The position numbers and the translations under genes were made by a program. Shown piece after piece: positions 25,601-37,220 of a DNA stretch of 64,000 nucleotides. Every line of letters begins with the position of its first letter. Within the stretch, counting starts at the first letter, position 1. Source of the DNA: Marsupella aquatica (taxonomy: Eukaryota > Marchantiophyta); assembly GCA_973895155.1 (NCBI GenBank), contig OZ316893.1, forward strand, positions 19,716,001 through 19,780,000, read 5' to 3'. The notes beneath the pieces are model-generated. The model was not told where the DNA came from and did not search any database. It saw nothing but the letters and a program-made list of their open reading frames with translations.

Positions 25601-28600
25601 AGGCAGGAGGCTGGAGAAGCAAACATTGTGCACACTGAGGAGGAGGATCTTTTGAATCGCGAAGTAGTCAGTGTGGGTTCATGGATATTAAAATGTCATG
25701 AATATATTTTTCGACAACCTGCTTACCATGGTGCTACTCTTGAAGGGCTTTTGTTAAAGGTAAACACATCCCAAATAAATTTTTACACATTTCCTGGTAG
25801 TAGCCTTTTGCCTAATTTCCAGAAGTTGACGAAAGGGTTACACCAAGTTGGTAGTTGCGATTTAATAGAGAATAATAGTCATTAGGTGAAGCCCTTTATC
25901 TTTCCTTTCTATTTACTGTGCGGGGAGCATTTATGTCCTGACATTCGGAAAAGTTCGTTTAGGGTCACTAAAAACACGTCATGATAAAATGTGACGTGTT
26001 TTTAGTGATATCTCCTGTATTTTTTCGATTTATCGGCCATGGTGGAAATAAACACTCCATAGGCGACCAATTGTGTACGAATTACACTGGTAATTCTGGT
26101 GTCTCGGTAGATGGCATCCACCCCAACCAGTGGGAGTTTCATCTTATTTAGGCTTTCGGATTGGAAATTATTTTTGATACTTGATGGCTTTACCAGACAC
26201 GTGGGTCCTGTGTAGTTTACATGGTCTTGGAAGCATGAGCTACGTACCACATGGTGGAATATAGATTTCTTGCTGCATGAACTTTCATGGGAAGCTATAC
26301 GAAGTGGATGTTCTTGATCCGTGACTGGATTACTGCATTGTGCAGATGAAAAGTTCCATTGAGTTTGCTCTTAGTTACTTAAAAACTGAGGATATGAAAA
26401 GCGAGTCGGAGCGGCTATGCGTTTGTCAACTACCAATTGATAACTCTGACAGCAATTTGCTGCAGTGTGATTTCTGTGAGGACTGGTAAGTCTTCTTCTC
26501 CTCGTTCGCCTTATTAGTACACAACTTCGTTATGCTGTGTATTGATGTATTTATGTTTTCATCTTTACATTATGTAGCGGGTGGGGGGGGGGGGGGGGTA
26601 TGGGAACTTGTTGCAAGCGTCTAATCCTGTAAGTTGTTTTACAGGTACCATCCCTCATGCGTAGGCGTTACGCAGGCGCAAACAAGGGGACAGAAGCAAT
26701 ATTTGTGCCCTTATTGCTCCTCTATTTCATGTGGTGTCACCTCTATCAACAGAGATTTGCGCAGTAAAGTGAGTGTCTTTCTTATTGTGAAAACAAGTTT
26801 TCTCTGATTGATGATTAGGCTTTGTGTGGTTGACATAGAGTTTGCGGATGCTCTCCTTTCTAGTGTGGATGTTTCGAGGTGGGCTGACCTGGACACATGT
26901 TTGTACAGATCCATGCTACTCAAAGGGTATGGCCTAGTCTTCTGCAGGAAATGCTCGCCTCTGCCAGAATGCTGCGGTGCAGGTGCAAACCCCTGAGACA
27001 TTGGTTCTCGGTTTTTCCCTGTGTATACTTATTTTGACCATTATGGCACTTCTATTAGTCGATTGTGCATTCTTCTTCTTTTTTTCAATTGCTTGATCGA
27101 TATTGGAAGATAAGTATACTTTTTACATATATTGAGTCTTAGGAGCAGGCGATCATCAACTTTAAGTTATGTAGCTAATGAACATCTATTGTGGAATCCG
27201 TTTCGTTTGCACACATTTCAAGGTTACCTTGAATTGATCCATTGGCAAACCTCTGAATAGTCTTCCTATCTGTTTGAGAATATGTACAGGATCAAAGAGA
27301 AGGAACTGCTGGGGGTTGTGGTGGAGCTAGTTCTGCAGTGGCGAAGGAATTTCCGTGTCATGATCGAGCCAGCGTTGGTTTGCGACAACAAACACGATGC
27401 TGTGAATTATCACTCTCTGATTGCAGCTCAGAAGGTGAGAAATGAAAATGAAGCCTGATTGGGACATTCAGTATGAAGTAGATGTGGCTAGTTTTCTGAT
27501 GGTGGTAAGATCACCCCCTTGACATTAACAGCCATTCAATTATTAGGATGAATGAGGACTTCTGGTTGGATTATCGTTTTTGCAGGCTGTGGAGGCTATG
27601 GAGGTGCTAGATGACGAGGAATGTTTGTTGCAAAGAGCTTTAACCGCAAATTCCTGGCGGCAGAGAGTTGTAAGGTTGCTCGATGAATCACCGAAGCCCC
27701 TTCTGCGGACTTTGACACGGACACTCAAGGAAGTAATGCTCTCTCCTTTTCAATCGTTCAATCTTTCCCATGAGATGCAGCAACTGATCTTTCATCCAAG
27801 ATACGAAGCGTCTGATGCGGTGGAATTCTGATGTTGTTGTGTAGGGTATGGCAATACCTATTTCTGAAGACGATTTTGTACTGAAGGAGCTCAAAGAGAT
27901 AGAGGCTTGTGCCTCGTTTTGGGCTACACGCGCGAAGCAGGTGGGCTGGGTCTCATGGATATTTTAGTCCCTAGTTGACTGGCGCTTGATACTTCTCAAA
28001 AGCTGTTGAAATAAATACGCAACAAAAGCCCAAGATATGGTGTAGGTTATGATAGAGCATGACCCCATCAGCGATTCGGGGGGATGCTGTTCTGTTTGAT
28101 TGACCTATTGAAAGTGCTTCTGGCTAATTTTTGCTCTCCATCTGGGTTTTCAGGTCATCGGTGATCATGGGCGGATGCCTTTATTGGATGTTAAGGCTCT
28201 TATTGCCGAGGGTCAAGATCTTCCAGTTGCTTTGAGCAAAGAACTGTCGGTGAGTTCATTTTTTCGATCTTGTATGCTCTCGTGTTGTAATTTACTTGTC
28301 AGCTTTAGCTTATGATGAGGAAACCATGTTTCTCACTTTGGAAAGCCAATTGAGTCAGCGATTTCGTGTGAGATCAGTGCCCCCCCGTACCCTCTTTGAT
28401 TAACCTTGGTTCTACCTTCTTTTATCCTTACCGCCAAACTAAAGGACGTGAAAACGTACTGTACTTTTGAAGCAATTAAAGGACGTGAAAACGTGCTGTA
28501 CTTTTGAAGCAATGAAATGGATTCAAAGTGTTCTTTGACGAAGTGAATTTCCTTGGCAGGCATTGAGAGAACGAAGTGTACTATATTGTGTTTGTCGAAA

Positions 28601-29441
28601 GCCATATGATGAGGATCGGGCAATGATAGCTTGTGATCGGTGCGGCGAATGGTACCACTTCAGTTGTATCAATCTCCCAGAGCCAGATAGTAGTGATGAA
28701 GAGGCAGATGATGCAATTCAGCAAGAGTGCGAGCTCTCTGGAGACTTTGTTTGTCCACAGTGTAAAGAGCTTTCGAGCAAGAGGGACCATGAGGAGACGG
28801 GTGCAGGATTAGTGAAGGCTGAGTACAGGTTGGAGCCATATCTCATACCTCTTGGCCATTGCACCAAAAGTCTAGTGTTGTATTTTATCCTATTGCACTC
28901 GTGGGGAATTGCGAATTGAGTGGTCCTTTTATTGGTTTCTGAAATTCTTCTTCGGTTTTACTCTGGTTAAGAAATTTACTTGTGGGTGCGTCAAGTACTC
29001 TTGCACGTGTTATCTGACGCTGTTGCTATTAACAATATAAATTTAGGATCGAGCCTTTATTGGCTATGATAGACTTGTTCGTGACCCGTTGTATCAACAT
29101 TGGCAATATTTGATAAAACTGTTTTGCATTGGATGTGGAACAGAGATCAAGTTTCAGAAGAAGATGATGCCATCAACAAGGTAGTCGAGGGTGGCCCATT
29201 TAATGGTCTTGTAAGAGGGAAGAGAAGCAACAGGAGTAGTAACAAAGCAAGAGGAGAGTTTCGACACAGATGGCAAAGTCCCTTAATTGCGCCAGGTAAG
29301 TTGCTATGGCACACGCAGAAAAGAAGGAAGCAGCATGAGCAGTCTGATGGGTCTGTGAGTGCAAGTGGCAGGCCATGCCGGAGAACTGCTGGTCGACATA
29401 GTAGGTTTGAAAGTTTTGTCCTGCTTATGCGCTCTCGCTAG
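13669..29441 (+). CDS. JMJ17: KDM5/JMJ17-type histone H3K4 demethylase, 33 exons
   Basis: Nuclear Fe(II)/2-oxoglutarate-dependent demethylase of methylated H3K4. Exons: 13669-15398, 17050-17107, 17479-17601, 18221-18278, 18612-18748, 19041-19199, 19545-19631, 19746-19958, 20132-20284, 20398-20589, 20696-20767, 20920-21015, 21116-21220, 21368-21484, 21875-22082, 22528-22595, 23265-23323, 23457-23588, 23706-23874, 24211-24612, 24812-24997, 25094-25155, 25268-25343, 25607-25759, 26346-26485, 26645-26768, 26909-26982, 27290-27434, 27586-27732, 27845-27940, 28154-28249, 28560-28828, 29144-29441 (6204 nt, 2067 residues). Order: JmjN (about 36-80), ARID (about 90-185), VKxE array (214-253), PHD1 (380-427), JmjC (about 530-700; iron ligands H563, E565, H651), C5HC2 finger (about 756-810), long PLU-1 helices, PHD2 (about 1633-1680), PHD3 (about 1888-1950), C-terminus FESFVLLMRSR. 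The least certain exons are 15-17 and 27. Codon 577, split by intron 1, reads Cys where KDM5 proteins usually have Trp. AATAAA lies at 29491. Confidence 0.93.
14308..14427 (+). repeat. 12-bp coding repeat encoding E(V/A)Kx units in KDM5
   Basis: Ten 12-bp units (GAAGTGAAGGAG-like) encode ten tetrapeptides at residues 214-253, between ARID and PHD1. Seven match V-K-x-E, the SUMO acceptor consensus. The alternating charge could instead form a single stable helix. The antisense strand is also open here, which is a by-product of the repeat. Confidence 0.9.
15399..17049 (+). other. Large intron 1 of KDM5 with degenerate repeats
   Basis: This 1651-bp intron interrupts the JmjC coding sequence. It holds three related segments around TGCTCTTTTGTTTTCAGATCTGCC (near 15796), GGCTCTTTTGCTGTTATTTA (near 16002) and TGCTCTTTAGTTGTCAGATC (near 16206), about 205 bp apart and the first two followed by CA-rich DNA. 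The repeated TTTTCAGATCTGCC-like sequence resembles a 3' splice site. A CT-rich tract lies at 15604-15636. Confidence 0.7.
25965..26008. repeat. Perfect 17-bp inverted repeat in KDM5 intron 24
   Basis: TCACTAAAAACACGTCA at 25965-25981 and its exact complement at 25992-26008, with a 10-nt loop, inside the 586-bp intron 25760-26345. Each arm includes the bZIP-type TGACG/CGTCA motif. It could be a MITE relic or a cruciform/hairpin former; nothing in the sequence decides which. Confidence 0.9.
26583..26598 (+). repeat. G16 tract in the intron dividing PHD2
   Basis: Sixteen consecutive G residues in the short intron 26486-26644, which splits the PHD2 finger coding sequence. The length in the source could be affected by sequencing error. 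Confidence 0.85.
28441..28514. repeat. 37-bp tandem duplication in KDM5 intron 31
   Basis: AAAGGACGTGAAAACGT starts at 28441 and 28478. The two copies are almost identical (one A/G change and a change at the end) and lie shortly before the exon that encodes PHD3. Confidence 0.9.
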
Positions 29442-32400
29442 AAAGGGAAGCCAAATTAAGCTTGAGATGCAAATTCTTTGTTCAAAGAGCAATAAATTCC
29501 AGTTATGGATGAGGCAATTTTCACTTGAAAGAAATTGAAGATATCGAATTGTCGCAGTTAATTCAAGAAACTCGACCTCTGGATTGTGTTAAGGGCTGAT
29601 TAATGGTGGATGGCTGATGCTTAAACATAGCTGACCAACTCTTGGACGTGTTCAATTTTGCTTTTCCATAGACCTGTTTAATAAGGCTGCCTTCAGTGTA
29701 TTTTTTGGATATTTTGGGGGTTAGGGTTTTTTTTCTGACTTGGTACTCGTTGAGGTGGGTGGGTGGGTGTCGCACCGTGCGGGGGGGAGTGGGTTATACA
29801 TTTCTCCTATGAGAATGCCTAGGATTTGGAAGTTGCAATACGTACGTGGTGAAAAGTTAGGTAGCAATTGGGAATGAAAATGTGCGTTGATAATTAAGAT
29901 GCATCTAGATAATTGTCTGGAATGCAATAATGTCTACTTCGTGCGCGTAGCGTTCCTGTTGCTTATTTGTTTTTGCTTGTCATGGCAAGCAAGAGCAGTT
30001 ATACAGGAAGCTTTCTAGTTACTTATGTTTGAGGCAATGAACGCTATCCACTTGGCCATGATGTGTCGACCTTTGGTAATGTACGGTAGGTCTGGCTACC
30101 ATGCATTCTCACCTTGCAGACTCTCATCACACTTCAAAGTTTTTGGTTTGTTTCCAGTCTATGTTATGTTGGCGTCGACAGTTTATTTTAATCGAATGCT
30201 CGGTGTTAACAAACCAAATTGCAGGGTTGAGTATTTCTCGATTCCATTTTGTCAGTTTGCGTCTGGTTGTTTCAATGTTAAATTTCAAATTACGGCGTTG
30301 CTTTCACTGAAGTACTAGGACAACTCGTAGGTAACAGCATTATCATATGACTCTGCCCGATAACGTACCCACAATGCTGTGCATTCCAAGCGTTCATTCG
30401 TCGGTGACATGGGACTTTGCTCACATGTCATGGTTCTGATCCTGGAGGGTGTATGTTGGGGTGTTCCGCACAATGCCCGTTGGCCAGAAGAGATGATGGT
30501 GTGATCCGAATGTCACGTATACCAAGTTTCATGCAATCTCCTGATCCCTGGGATCAGAAGTGTTGTCACTCTAACCAGTCCATTTTCTTGTGTCTTGATT
30601 ACAGGAATGATCAGTCGTTCGTCATCAGTGGCAGAAAATGTAGTTGTTTACACTGGGAAGATCAGAAATGCAATATTCTTACCTTGACCACTCTCGCCTT
30701 CTCAAACGAAAGCACTATTTTCAGTCGGATTTCTGCCAAAGTTAATCCTAGTGGAAGAGTTCACCCATGGTTAGTGGAGGAGCTATTCGCTCTCGCAGAT
30801 TTTACTTGGGGAGTAGCTGTGCATGCTATAACGTCTCAGGCAGCCCAACTGTAGGGTGTTGGTGAGAGACTGTCTTTTACCTGCACTTGCAGAATTTCCC
30901 TAGTTGTGGGGGTCCAAGTTCGTTTCATGAATTAATCCATTCTCATGACACATGGTGCCTCTTCCAGACTCCACGGACTAGTTCGAAGCAGCTACTTTTG
31001 ACGCAACCCCTTGGATCCGACCTGTTGGATGGACTGGTTAGAGTGTCAATCCAAACTTATTAAAAGAAGTGTGTTATGCACCCCTTTAGATGCAACCCTC
31101 TGGATACACGATTTCATTCGTGTGTCTATTGAGGACTGATGTCGTGGTTGTATAAATTTGCTGCTGCCAGTTGCTGAAACCTACTCTTGGATGTGTCAAA
31201 CTGTGTAAGGTAAAGCATTGTCTAGAGTCCTTTAGTAAGCTTAAAGCATATATATATATTTAAAGCACTGTCTAGAGGGCCTTAGTAAAATTGAAGCATG
31301 GGGTGATCCGTCTCACAAAGGACAAAATCAAAAAGCAGATTTGTGGACTGGATATTATGGCATATGCAGCTTCTAATAACTATAATTTGCAAACGTGCCG
31401 AGAGAGCGTGATTCAACTTTAGCCAGAGGATTTCAAAGATGGTTGTTCAGTCCCCAGATCATATAAATGGGGTTACAAATGGGAGCAGGTGACACCGACA
31501 GGCATCCACCTTTGCTCAGCAAGGTCTGTATGGAAATACGAGAAGGTGGAGGGAGGAGGATGAGTACGCAGGCACAGGTACACCGTGTAGGAGTGAGCCA
31601 TAATTGACTGGAATCGGTGAAATTTGGAGAGGAAGTTGGCATTTTGATTGGAATGAGATCAAGGCCATTGAATGGCATGGATTGAGTTTCCTTGGCCAAT
31701 GAGGAAACTGAAGCATTGTAGTGGATGCTGTTTTTGTGAGTGGGGATGGGAGCCAGGGTGGGGCATTAATAGAGGGCATAGTCGTGGTAAATGGCAGTTG
31801 AATATTTGATGGCTTAGTGACCTCCCATGATCTGTGGACCAGGTGCCATGGAGTCGATGTGACACTGGAGGAAAATGGGTGCCCAAGGCAGCAGATTTGT
31901 AATAGTGACCTTGAAGCAAAGAGTGGTGACTGGGCTAGTGGGAAATCAAGCACTACTACATGTGATCCTGCTCAAAGCATGGAATCCTCACCGGATGACC
32001 TGCTTTTGAAATCATCCAATTCACCAAAACCCACCCACTAACAGGTCCTAGCATGCCCCTGGCCACCTTGCTTATCGCACCTGGAGAACCTGTGCCCATC
32101 CTTCCCTAGTCTGCCCCCACACACAAGGCCTACCCGCTCCCACCACCCCACTCAGATGGGGAGGGGAAAATGGGAAAAAAATCTCCCTTGAAAACGTTGC
32201 AAGACCATGCTTGGACCCCATGCGGCTAAAGTTGTTGCGCATCCTCCCCGATAACATCAATTTTGCAGCAATGTTGACCAAATTGACAAACAATCCTGTG
32301 ACAATAATCACTCAACTGAAACAACTACACTTTTTTGCAGCCACAACAGGAGTTCATACATGTTTTTCTTTTTCTTTTTCTTTTTCCATTTTTTTGGGGG

Positions 32401-33110
32401 GGAGGAAGGGGCGCAGAGACCCATCCATACCTCGCAAGGGGACAAAAGCCACCCAGGTAAACAAACACAAATGGCCCCCAGCGCCCAAGCCGAAACACCA
32501 CAACACAAACCCAAACCTAATCAGGAAGCACCACCCAACGGGAACCAGAAATGCCCTTGGAAAATGCCAAATATGTTTCAGGATTGCACTTATTGTGAAC
32601 GAGATACTTTGTTCTAGACAACCAACGAAGACAGCCAAGATAGCCGAGGTAGCATTTTCTAATTGAAGGAGACTGCTCTCAACAACAGGGTTAACAACCT
32701 CCAAATGTTTCCTTTGAGGTCATGGGTTGATTGATAATGGTGTTTGCCTAGTGATATCTCTCCACTTGTCTGGTTTAATGTCTCATTACGCATTATACTG
32801 TTTCTGTGCACATTGGAGTGCTATGGAGTGCTACAAGCAGGAGGGGAATCTTGTCAGGGTCAATGTGGGCCAAACAAACTTCAACATTTGAAAGTATGAT
32901 CAAAGACATACAGTCTGAGATAAGAGCTATATGATCTCCCATGTATCTCCCCGCATACAAATGTTGACATACTGTCACCCTATACCTCATTATGGCCACA
33001 ATATGACCTTAATCTTAAAGATTTCACTAAATACTCTTGGATACTATTGGAGTTCAAAGGTTTGGATGAAGGTCCCTCCCAAAATTACGGCTCCCAGCGA
33101 TATGAGTCAC
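29442..33110. other. 3' flank of KDM5 and intergenic repeat debris
   Basis: The first part is likely the KDM5 3' UTR (AATAAA at 29491). Further on, 30417-30854 has a 145-codon open frame with no domain, 31433-32041 has proline-rich minus-strand frames typical of noise or transposon relics, and 32359-32392 is a CTTTTT repeat followed by a C/A-rich segment to about 32640. Nothing here could be assigned to a named element. Confidence 0.4.
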
Positions 33111-33112
33111 CG

Positions 33113-33221
33113 AGCCCAAGAATGACCGGTCGAGCCGGTTCACAACTCGAACGCGTGTTTCTCCGCTGCGGGAGGTGACTGGACAAACCGGTCTCCTCGA
33201 GGTGAGCATCGTTTAGGGTTT
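33113..33221 (+). promoter_or_regulatory. Site II and telo-box motifs upstream of eL30
   Basis: AGCCCA at 33113-33118 is the complement of the site II core TGGGCT, and TTAGGGTTT at 33213-33221 is the complement of the telo-box AAACCCTAA. This pair is a known feature of plant ribosomal-protein promoters, and it sits 150-260 bases before the eL30 start codon. Confidence 0.75.
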
Positions 33222-33374
33222 TGAGTCGAATAGCAAGTCAGTGTCTGTTTATCAGATCGCTGCCAAACCTCGAAGAAACCCCTTTGCTTTGTTGATTCTG
33301 AAGGAGTGTCTCGTGTTACGCGGCTCCCGTCTGCACCTCGACGATCGCGGACCTTCACCCCTCAACTCGTCAAG

Positions 33375-34716
33375 ATGGTGGCCGCCAAGAAGACCGTAAG
33401 TGATCCTCCTTTTTCTCGTTGCTTCTCGCTGTTTCTCGGTTTACCTTCGTGCGATCATTCCATTTTGTTCGTGAACATTGGAGAATTGGTAGATGTGGCG
33501 GCAGTAGTGGCGCTTGCTGTTCGCTGGACTGTTGAGGTATATGGTGGCCGACTCGACGTAATGGGTTGTGATCGTTTGAGGCATGTTTTATGGATTGAGG
33601 CGATGTTGTGGTTATTGGGTTACTCGATGCTTCGTGTGTGTTGGAGTGAGGACGCGTAAGATGACGTTGTGACCTGGATTTTCCTCCTCTTTCTTCAGAA
33701 AAAGGCACAGGAGAGCATCAACAACAGGTTAGCTCTCGTGATGAAGAGTGGCAAGTTCACTCTTGGTTACAAGACGACCCTCAAGTCACTCCGAAGTGGA
33801 AAGGGTGAGTTGTTTTTCGTCCTATTCTCGAGCTAGCGTGCTCTATGTCGCTTTCATATGTTTAGAATCGTATGGTAAACGGTCGGGCTAATTGTCTAAA
33901 GCTCTTAGCCATGGAGGGGTTTTGTTTCTCCTAGTTCGAAAGAGTAGAACTTTGTTCGAATCATTTGAGTGTCGTGCCTTGCTCATGGCTCGTTTCCGAT
34001 TATGCAGGGAAACTTGTTATCATCGCTAACAACTGCCCCCCTTTAAGGAAGTCGGAGATTGAGTATTACGCCATGCTCTCCAAGACTGGTGTCCACCATT
34101 ACAGTGGAAGTGAGTGTTGGTTGGGCAGCAATTCATAGTAGCGGACGTTTCATCCTTACATTTCTTACACTAAACAGATGTAGAGTCTAGAAATTTCTAC
34201 TCTCTTGAATTTCGATCCTTCCGTTCTTTTCCTTTCGATCAAGAAGCCTGTGCTTGTACTCAAGCATCCAAGGCTGGTCGGCTGTTAGTCTATTGATGAA
34301 TCTATTGGGTTGACCTTGCCTGACAGACAACGTTGATCTCGGGACCGCTTGCGGAAAGTACTACAGAGTTTGCAGTCTCAGCATCACCGATCCTGGTAAG
34401 AGCTCCACCTGTGATCTGCATTTGAAAGTATATCAGTAACAGTCATTAGGTCCGTGTTCTACTGGGACATGTTGCTGGTCACCGCTACCTGTGCGATCCC
34501 TTCACACGGGGCGATTTTCCTGTGACGGCTAAGAGGGAAGATCACTTCGGTTGATTTTGATCGTGCTGATAAATCAAGCCGATCTTCTGTTCTTTTTTGT
34601 GCCAAATTGTGATTTATCTGAAGTCGTTCCGAGATTCTGATTCGTTATCTTTTCTTGATTGCGTGGTTGCAGGTGATTCTGACATCATCCGATCGTTGCC
34701 TGGAGAGGCATCCTAG
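33375..34716 (+). CDS. RPL30: 60S ribosomal protein eL30, 5 exons
   Basis: Component of the large cytosolic ribosomal subunit. Exons are 33375-33395, 33699-33804, 34008-34109, 34327-34395 and 34673-34716 (21+106+102+69+44 = 342 nt, 113 residues plus TAG), all with GT-AG borders. The protein starts [20 protein letters not shown] and contains the highly conserved [19 protein letters not shown] and [15 protein letters not shown] segments, ending [11 protein letters not shown]; this is full family length. The first exon codes for only seven residues. One change from the usual plant sequence is VCSLSI where VSCLSI is common, a swap of two adjacent residues. The promoter carries site II and telo-box motifs, as expected for co-regulated ribosomal-protein genes. 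Confidence 0.97.
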
Positions 34717-35325
34717 ATGTCGGTGTAGTCAGGAGATGCAGAGCATCCCCTACGACTGTCACCTCGATCATCAAAATTTTTGGATTCGTTCCGATATGCT
34801 CTGCCCTTCTGGACATAGTTGTCATGAGATCGGTGGGTGTGGCCTCAAGTGTCTAGATATCTCTGGAGATAAAGGTCAATTGGTACTTCATTTATACGAA
34901 TTATCGTGTCATTAGACGCCTTGTTGAGATCAGAGACCTTGACCTGCGCCAACCAGGTCCGGCACCCTAAATTAACTTGAACGCTGTTCTTGAACTGCCG
35001 ATCTAGATACTTAGTGATGGGTAACGTTGTTGCTCCTGTGCTTACCTAAGTTTTGTTCGTTGAGGGATCGAGTACAGATATTGCCGCTCCACCATATTTG
35101 GTGTCTGATTCTGCGTCAAATTGAATCACGTTTCTTTCGCACTAAACCCCTTAAAATTTGCACAGTTTGATAAATGAGCAATTTTCATCCCTTTGTTAAA
35201 TGTGGACACAAAAAGTAGACAGGCACATTGTAGATGTCATAATGTGTACCCAGATCACACAGAATACTTACTACAAAATAATGTCCAACATGCTGTGGCC
35301 TGATTTGTGAACCAAGGAAGTGGAC
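34717..35325. other. 3' flank of eL30, no gene seen
   Basis: Probably the eL30 3' UTR and flank. The frame at 34655-34915 is the last exon read out of frame. No other feature was recognised. Confidence 0.4.
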
Positions 35326-35927
35326 TCAACACTGCAATGCTATGACATTATGGACTGAGGTGGCCCCCTTCATATACATCAAATGAAGAAAGCTCACCCT
35401 TCTCGAATCAGCCAGTTGCTTTTTGAGTAAACAACCCACCGTAATTGGCCACTGAAAGCTATAAAACCTACCTGCATCCATGGGCTGCAAATGTGAGGTG
35501 TTAGAGACTTTCGCTATCTCCAGCTTGTTGGTAACTCGCGCCAAGAAGTGTCCACATATGCATTCTCCAACAACAATACCACATTCTTTTGGCCAAGAGG
35601 TTTCAACCGACTCACCCAATTGTGGAAAACATCACCCTCCATCCAAGCTTTTGTCTCGTTGTACCACTCGGTACCCATGTTGTTGGGCAGCTTGATCTCG
35701 TGCTGGGAGAAAGGTCAGGGAAACTTACTGCTGCCATCCATGTTTGCACACAATGCAATTTTGATCTGAGTCTTGGCCTTCTTTTGAATGCCATTTGACT
35801 GCTCATTCCTGCAAGGATTTGTCTGCCTGCAATTAAATGAATAGCCCTGTTTCATCCGTGCCAAGAACATCATAGTGTTTGTATACTTGCAACGTAGGTA
35901 GCCTTGAGAGCTGCGACTTGATCCCAA
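35326..35927 (-). pseudogene. Relic of a pogo/Tigger-type DDE transposase
   Basis: Read on the minus strand across frame changes, this resembles the DDE domain of Tc1/mariner-superfamily pogo/Tigger transposases (plant MLE/pogo-like and CENP-B-like). Recognisable stretches in order are IKIALCANMDGS, WYNETKAWMEGDVFHNW, NVVLLLENAYVDT (the family has a DN pair here; the relic reads EN) and SNTSHLQPMDAG. Frame changes after the first stretch and near 35530, together with the altered catalytic position, indicate a dead copy. The DNA-binding N-terminus was not found. Terminal inverted repeats were not identified. Confidence 0.7.
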
Positions 35928-36809
35928 GTATCATTATTTACTTCCCCCAAAACTACCAAAACTGAAATTTCTTGAACCAAAAAATAATGACAACACTTGG
36001 TGACATAGACAGTGCGCAAAATGAATTGTTTTCAAGGTGGGCAGGGCATGCCAAAAGGGAGGCAAGGGCAAAGGAGGAGAGGCCAAATGGAGGTGAGGGA
36101 GAAGGGGGGGAGGATGTAAGGGAAAATAGAAACAAAAGGTTACATGGGAGCAGGGACACAGAGGGTTGTGGAAGGGTCAAGGGCTGTGGAGGGAGGGGCA
36201 TGCAAGGGAGATGTAGGGTGGGCGAGGGAGGCGCATGTGTTTTGGGTGGATCCAATGGTGCTGAAAAATCACTGTGTCATCAGAAGACCACGATTCATTC
36301 TGACCCAAATTGGTTCTTGTAAACAGACTGCTATTCAAAGGTGACAAGGTGATTGTATATTATAATGTTTAGATACAAAATGTGAAGTTTAATGTGCTTG
36401 TGTTGCACAAAATCCTAGTTGTTATCAACTAAAGGAAGATAGCAAGTGGCTGCAAAGAGTGATAACAAAAGTTAGGTGAACAACAAGCAGAATGGAAAGA
36501 GAGTACAAAACCTCACAGAAGGAGAGAGAAAATGCAAGAATGGGAGGACAAAAATAATTCACCTAGGGAAGAATGTGAATCCAAGATGGAGGGTCAAAGA
36601 TATATATTCCTCAGACAAAAGGCATAAAACTTATGCATCCCAAGCACTGCCCAAGACCTCATGAAAAACACGAACCTTCATGATTGCCAAAAGGCCCAGA
36701 TATTTTTTTGCAACTCAGCTGGACTACCGAGAAACCTCTTTCTGCTCATATAGCATAGATGCCACATATGAGCAAAACGTGGCAAGAAAACTAGACATTT
36801 ATCTTTGAA
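35928..36809. other. Intergenic, likely transposon flank
   Basis: A purine-rich plus-strand segment at 36030-36240 produces long open frames with G/E/R-rich composition and no domain. It may belong to the same element as the transposase relic on its left. No terminal repeats were seen. Confidence 0.3.
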
Positions 36810-37220
36810 AATTTGTAGTTCTATCAATTCTCAATGAAATTTGACTAAGTAACTTAGGCTTATTGGAAATTTCTTCCAAACCATTTCTAACAAAGTCAAG
36901 AAACTATCCACTAACTCTTGAGGGAGGTACTGAATGTCAAAGATAGCTGCTAAAAAAGTTTGGGGGAAGTGCCTTGTGTGGACATTGAGTGATGGAGTGA
37001 TCTTTTAAAATTCATATATCTCTCATTCTTCATTGAAAACTAGAGACATTAGACTGGTTGGAAAGATCTTTCCAAGTTTCTTATAACAAGACCAAGAAAA
37101 GGCAATTTGGCTGAATAAATAGGGAGACACTTAAGGTCAAACTTTGCTCTTGAAAATATGTTGGAGACAAGAAATAAGAGTGTCCATGAATGAATGTGTT
37201 AAAAGTGTCTGGATTGCATG
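36810..37220. repeat. Dispersed two-unit repeat, copy 2
   Basis: Second copy of the family at 10360-10800, with the same order of conserved words (ATTTGTAGTTCT, ATGAAATTTGAC, TTAGGCTTATTGGAAATTT, TTTCTAACAAA, CTGAATGTCAAAG, GAGTGATGGAGTGATCTTT followed by AAATTCAT). A second, related unit begins near 37025. Both copies lie in the same orientation. Confidence 0.65.

Noticed and set aside
29047-29113. Alternative last KDM5 exon ending in TGA
   Set aside because: It is in phase, but skipping it joins 28828 to 29144 in phase and gives the conserved C-terminus FESFVLLMRSR. It could be a minor isoform.
31433-32041. Proline-rich minus-strand protein gene
   Set aside because: Several overlapping frames on both strands with similar composition and no motif; more consistent with repeat-derived DNA.
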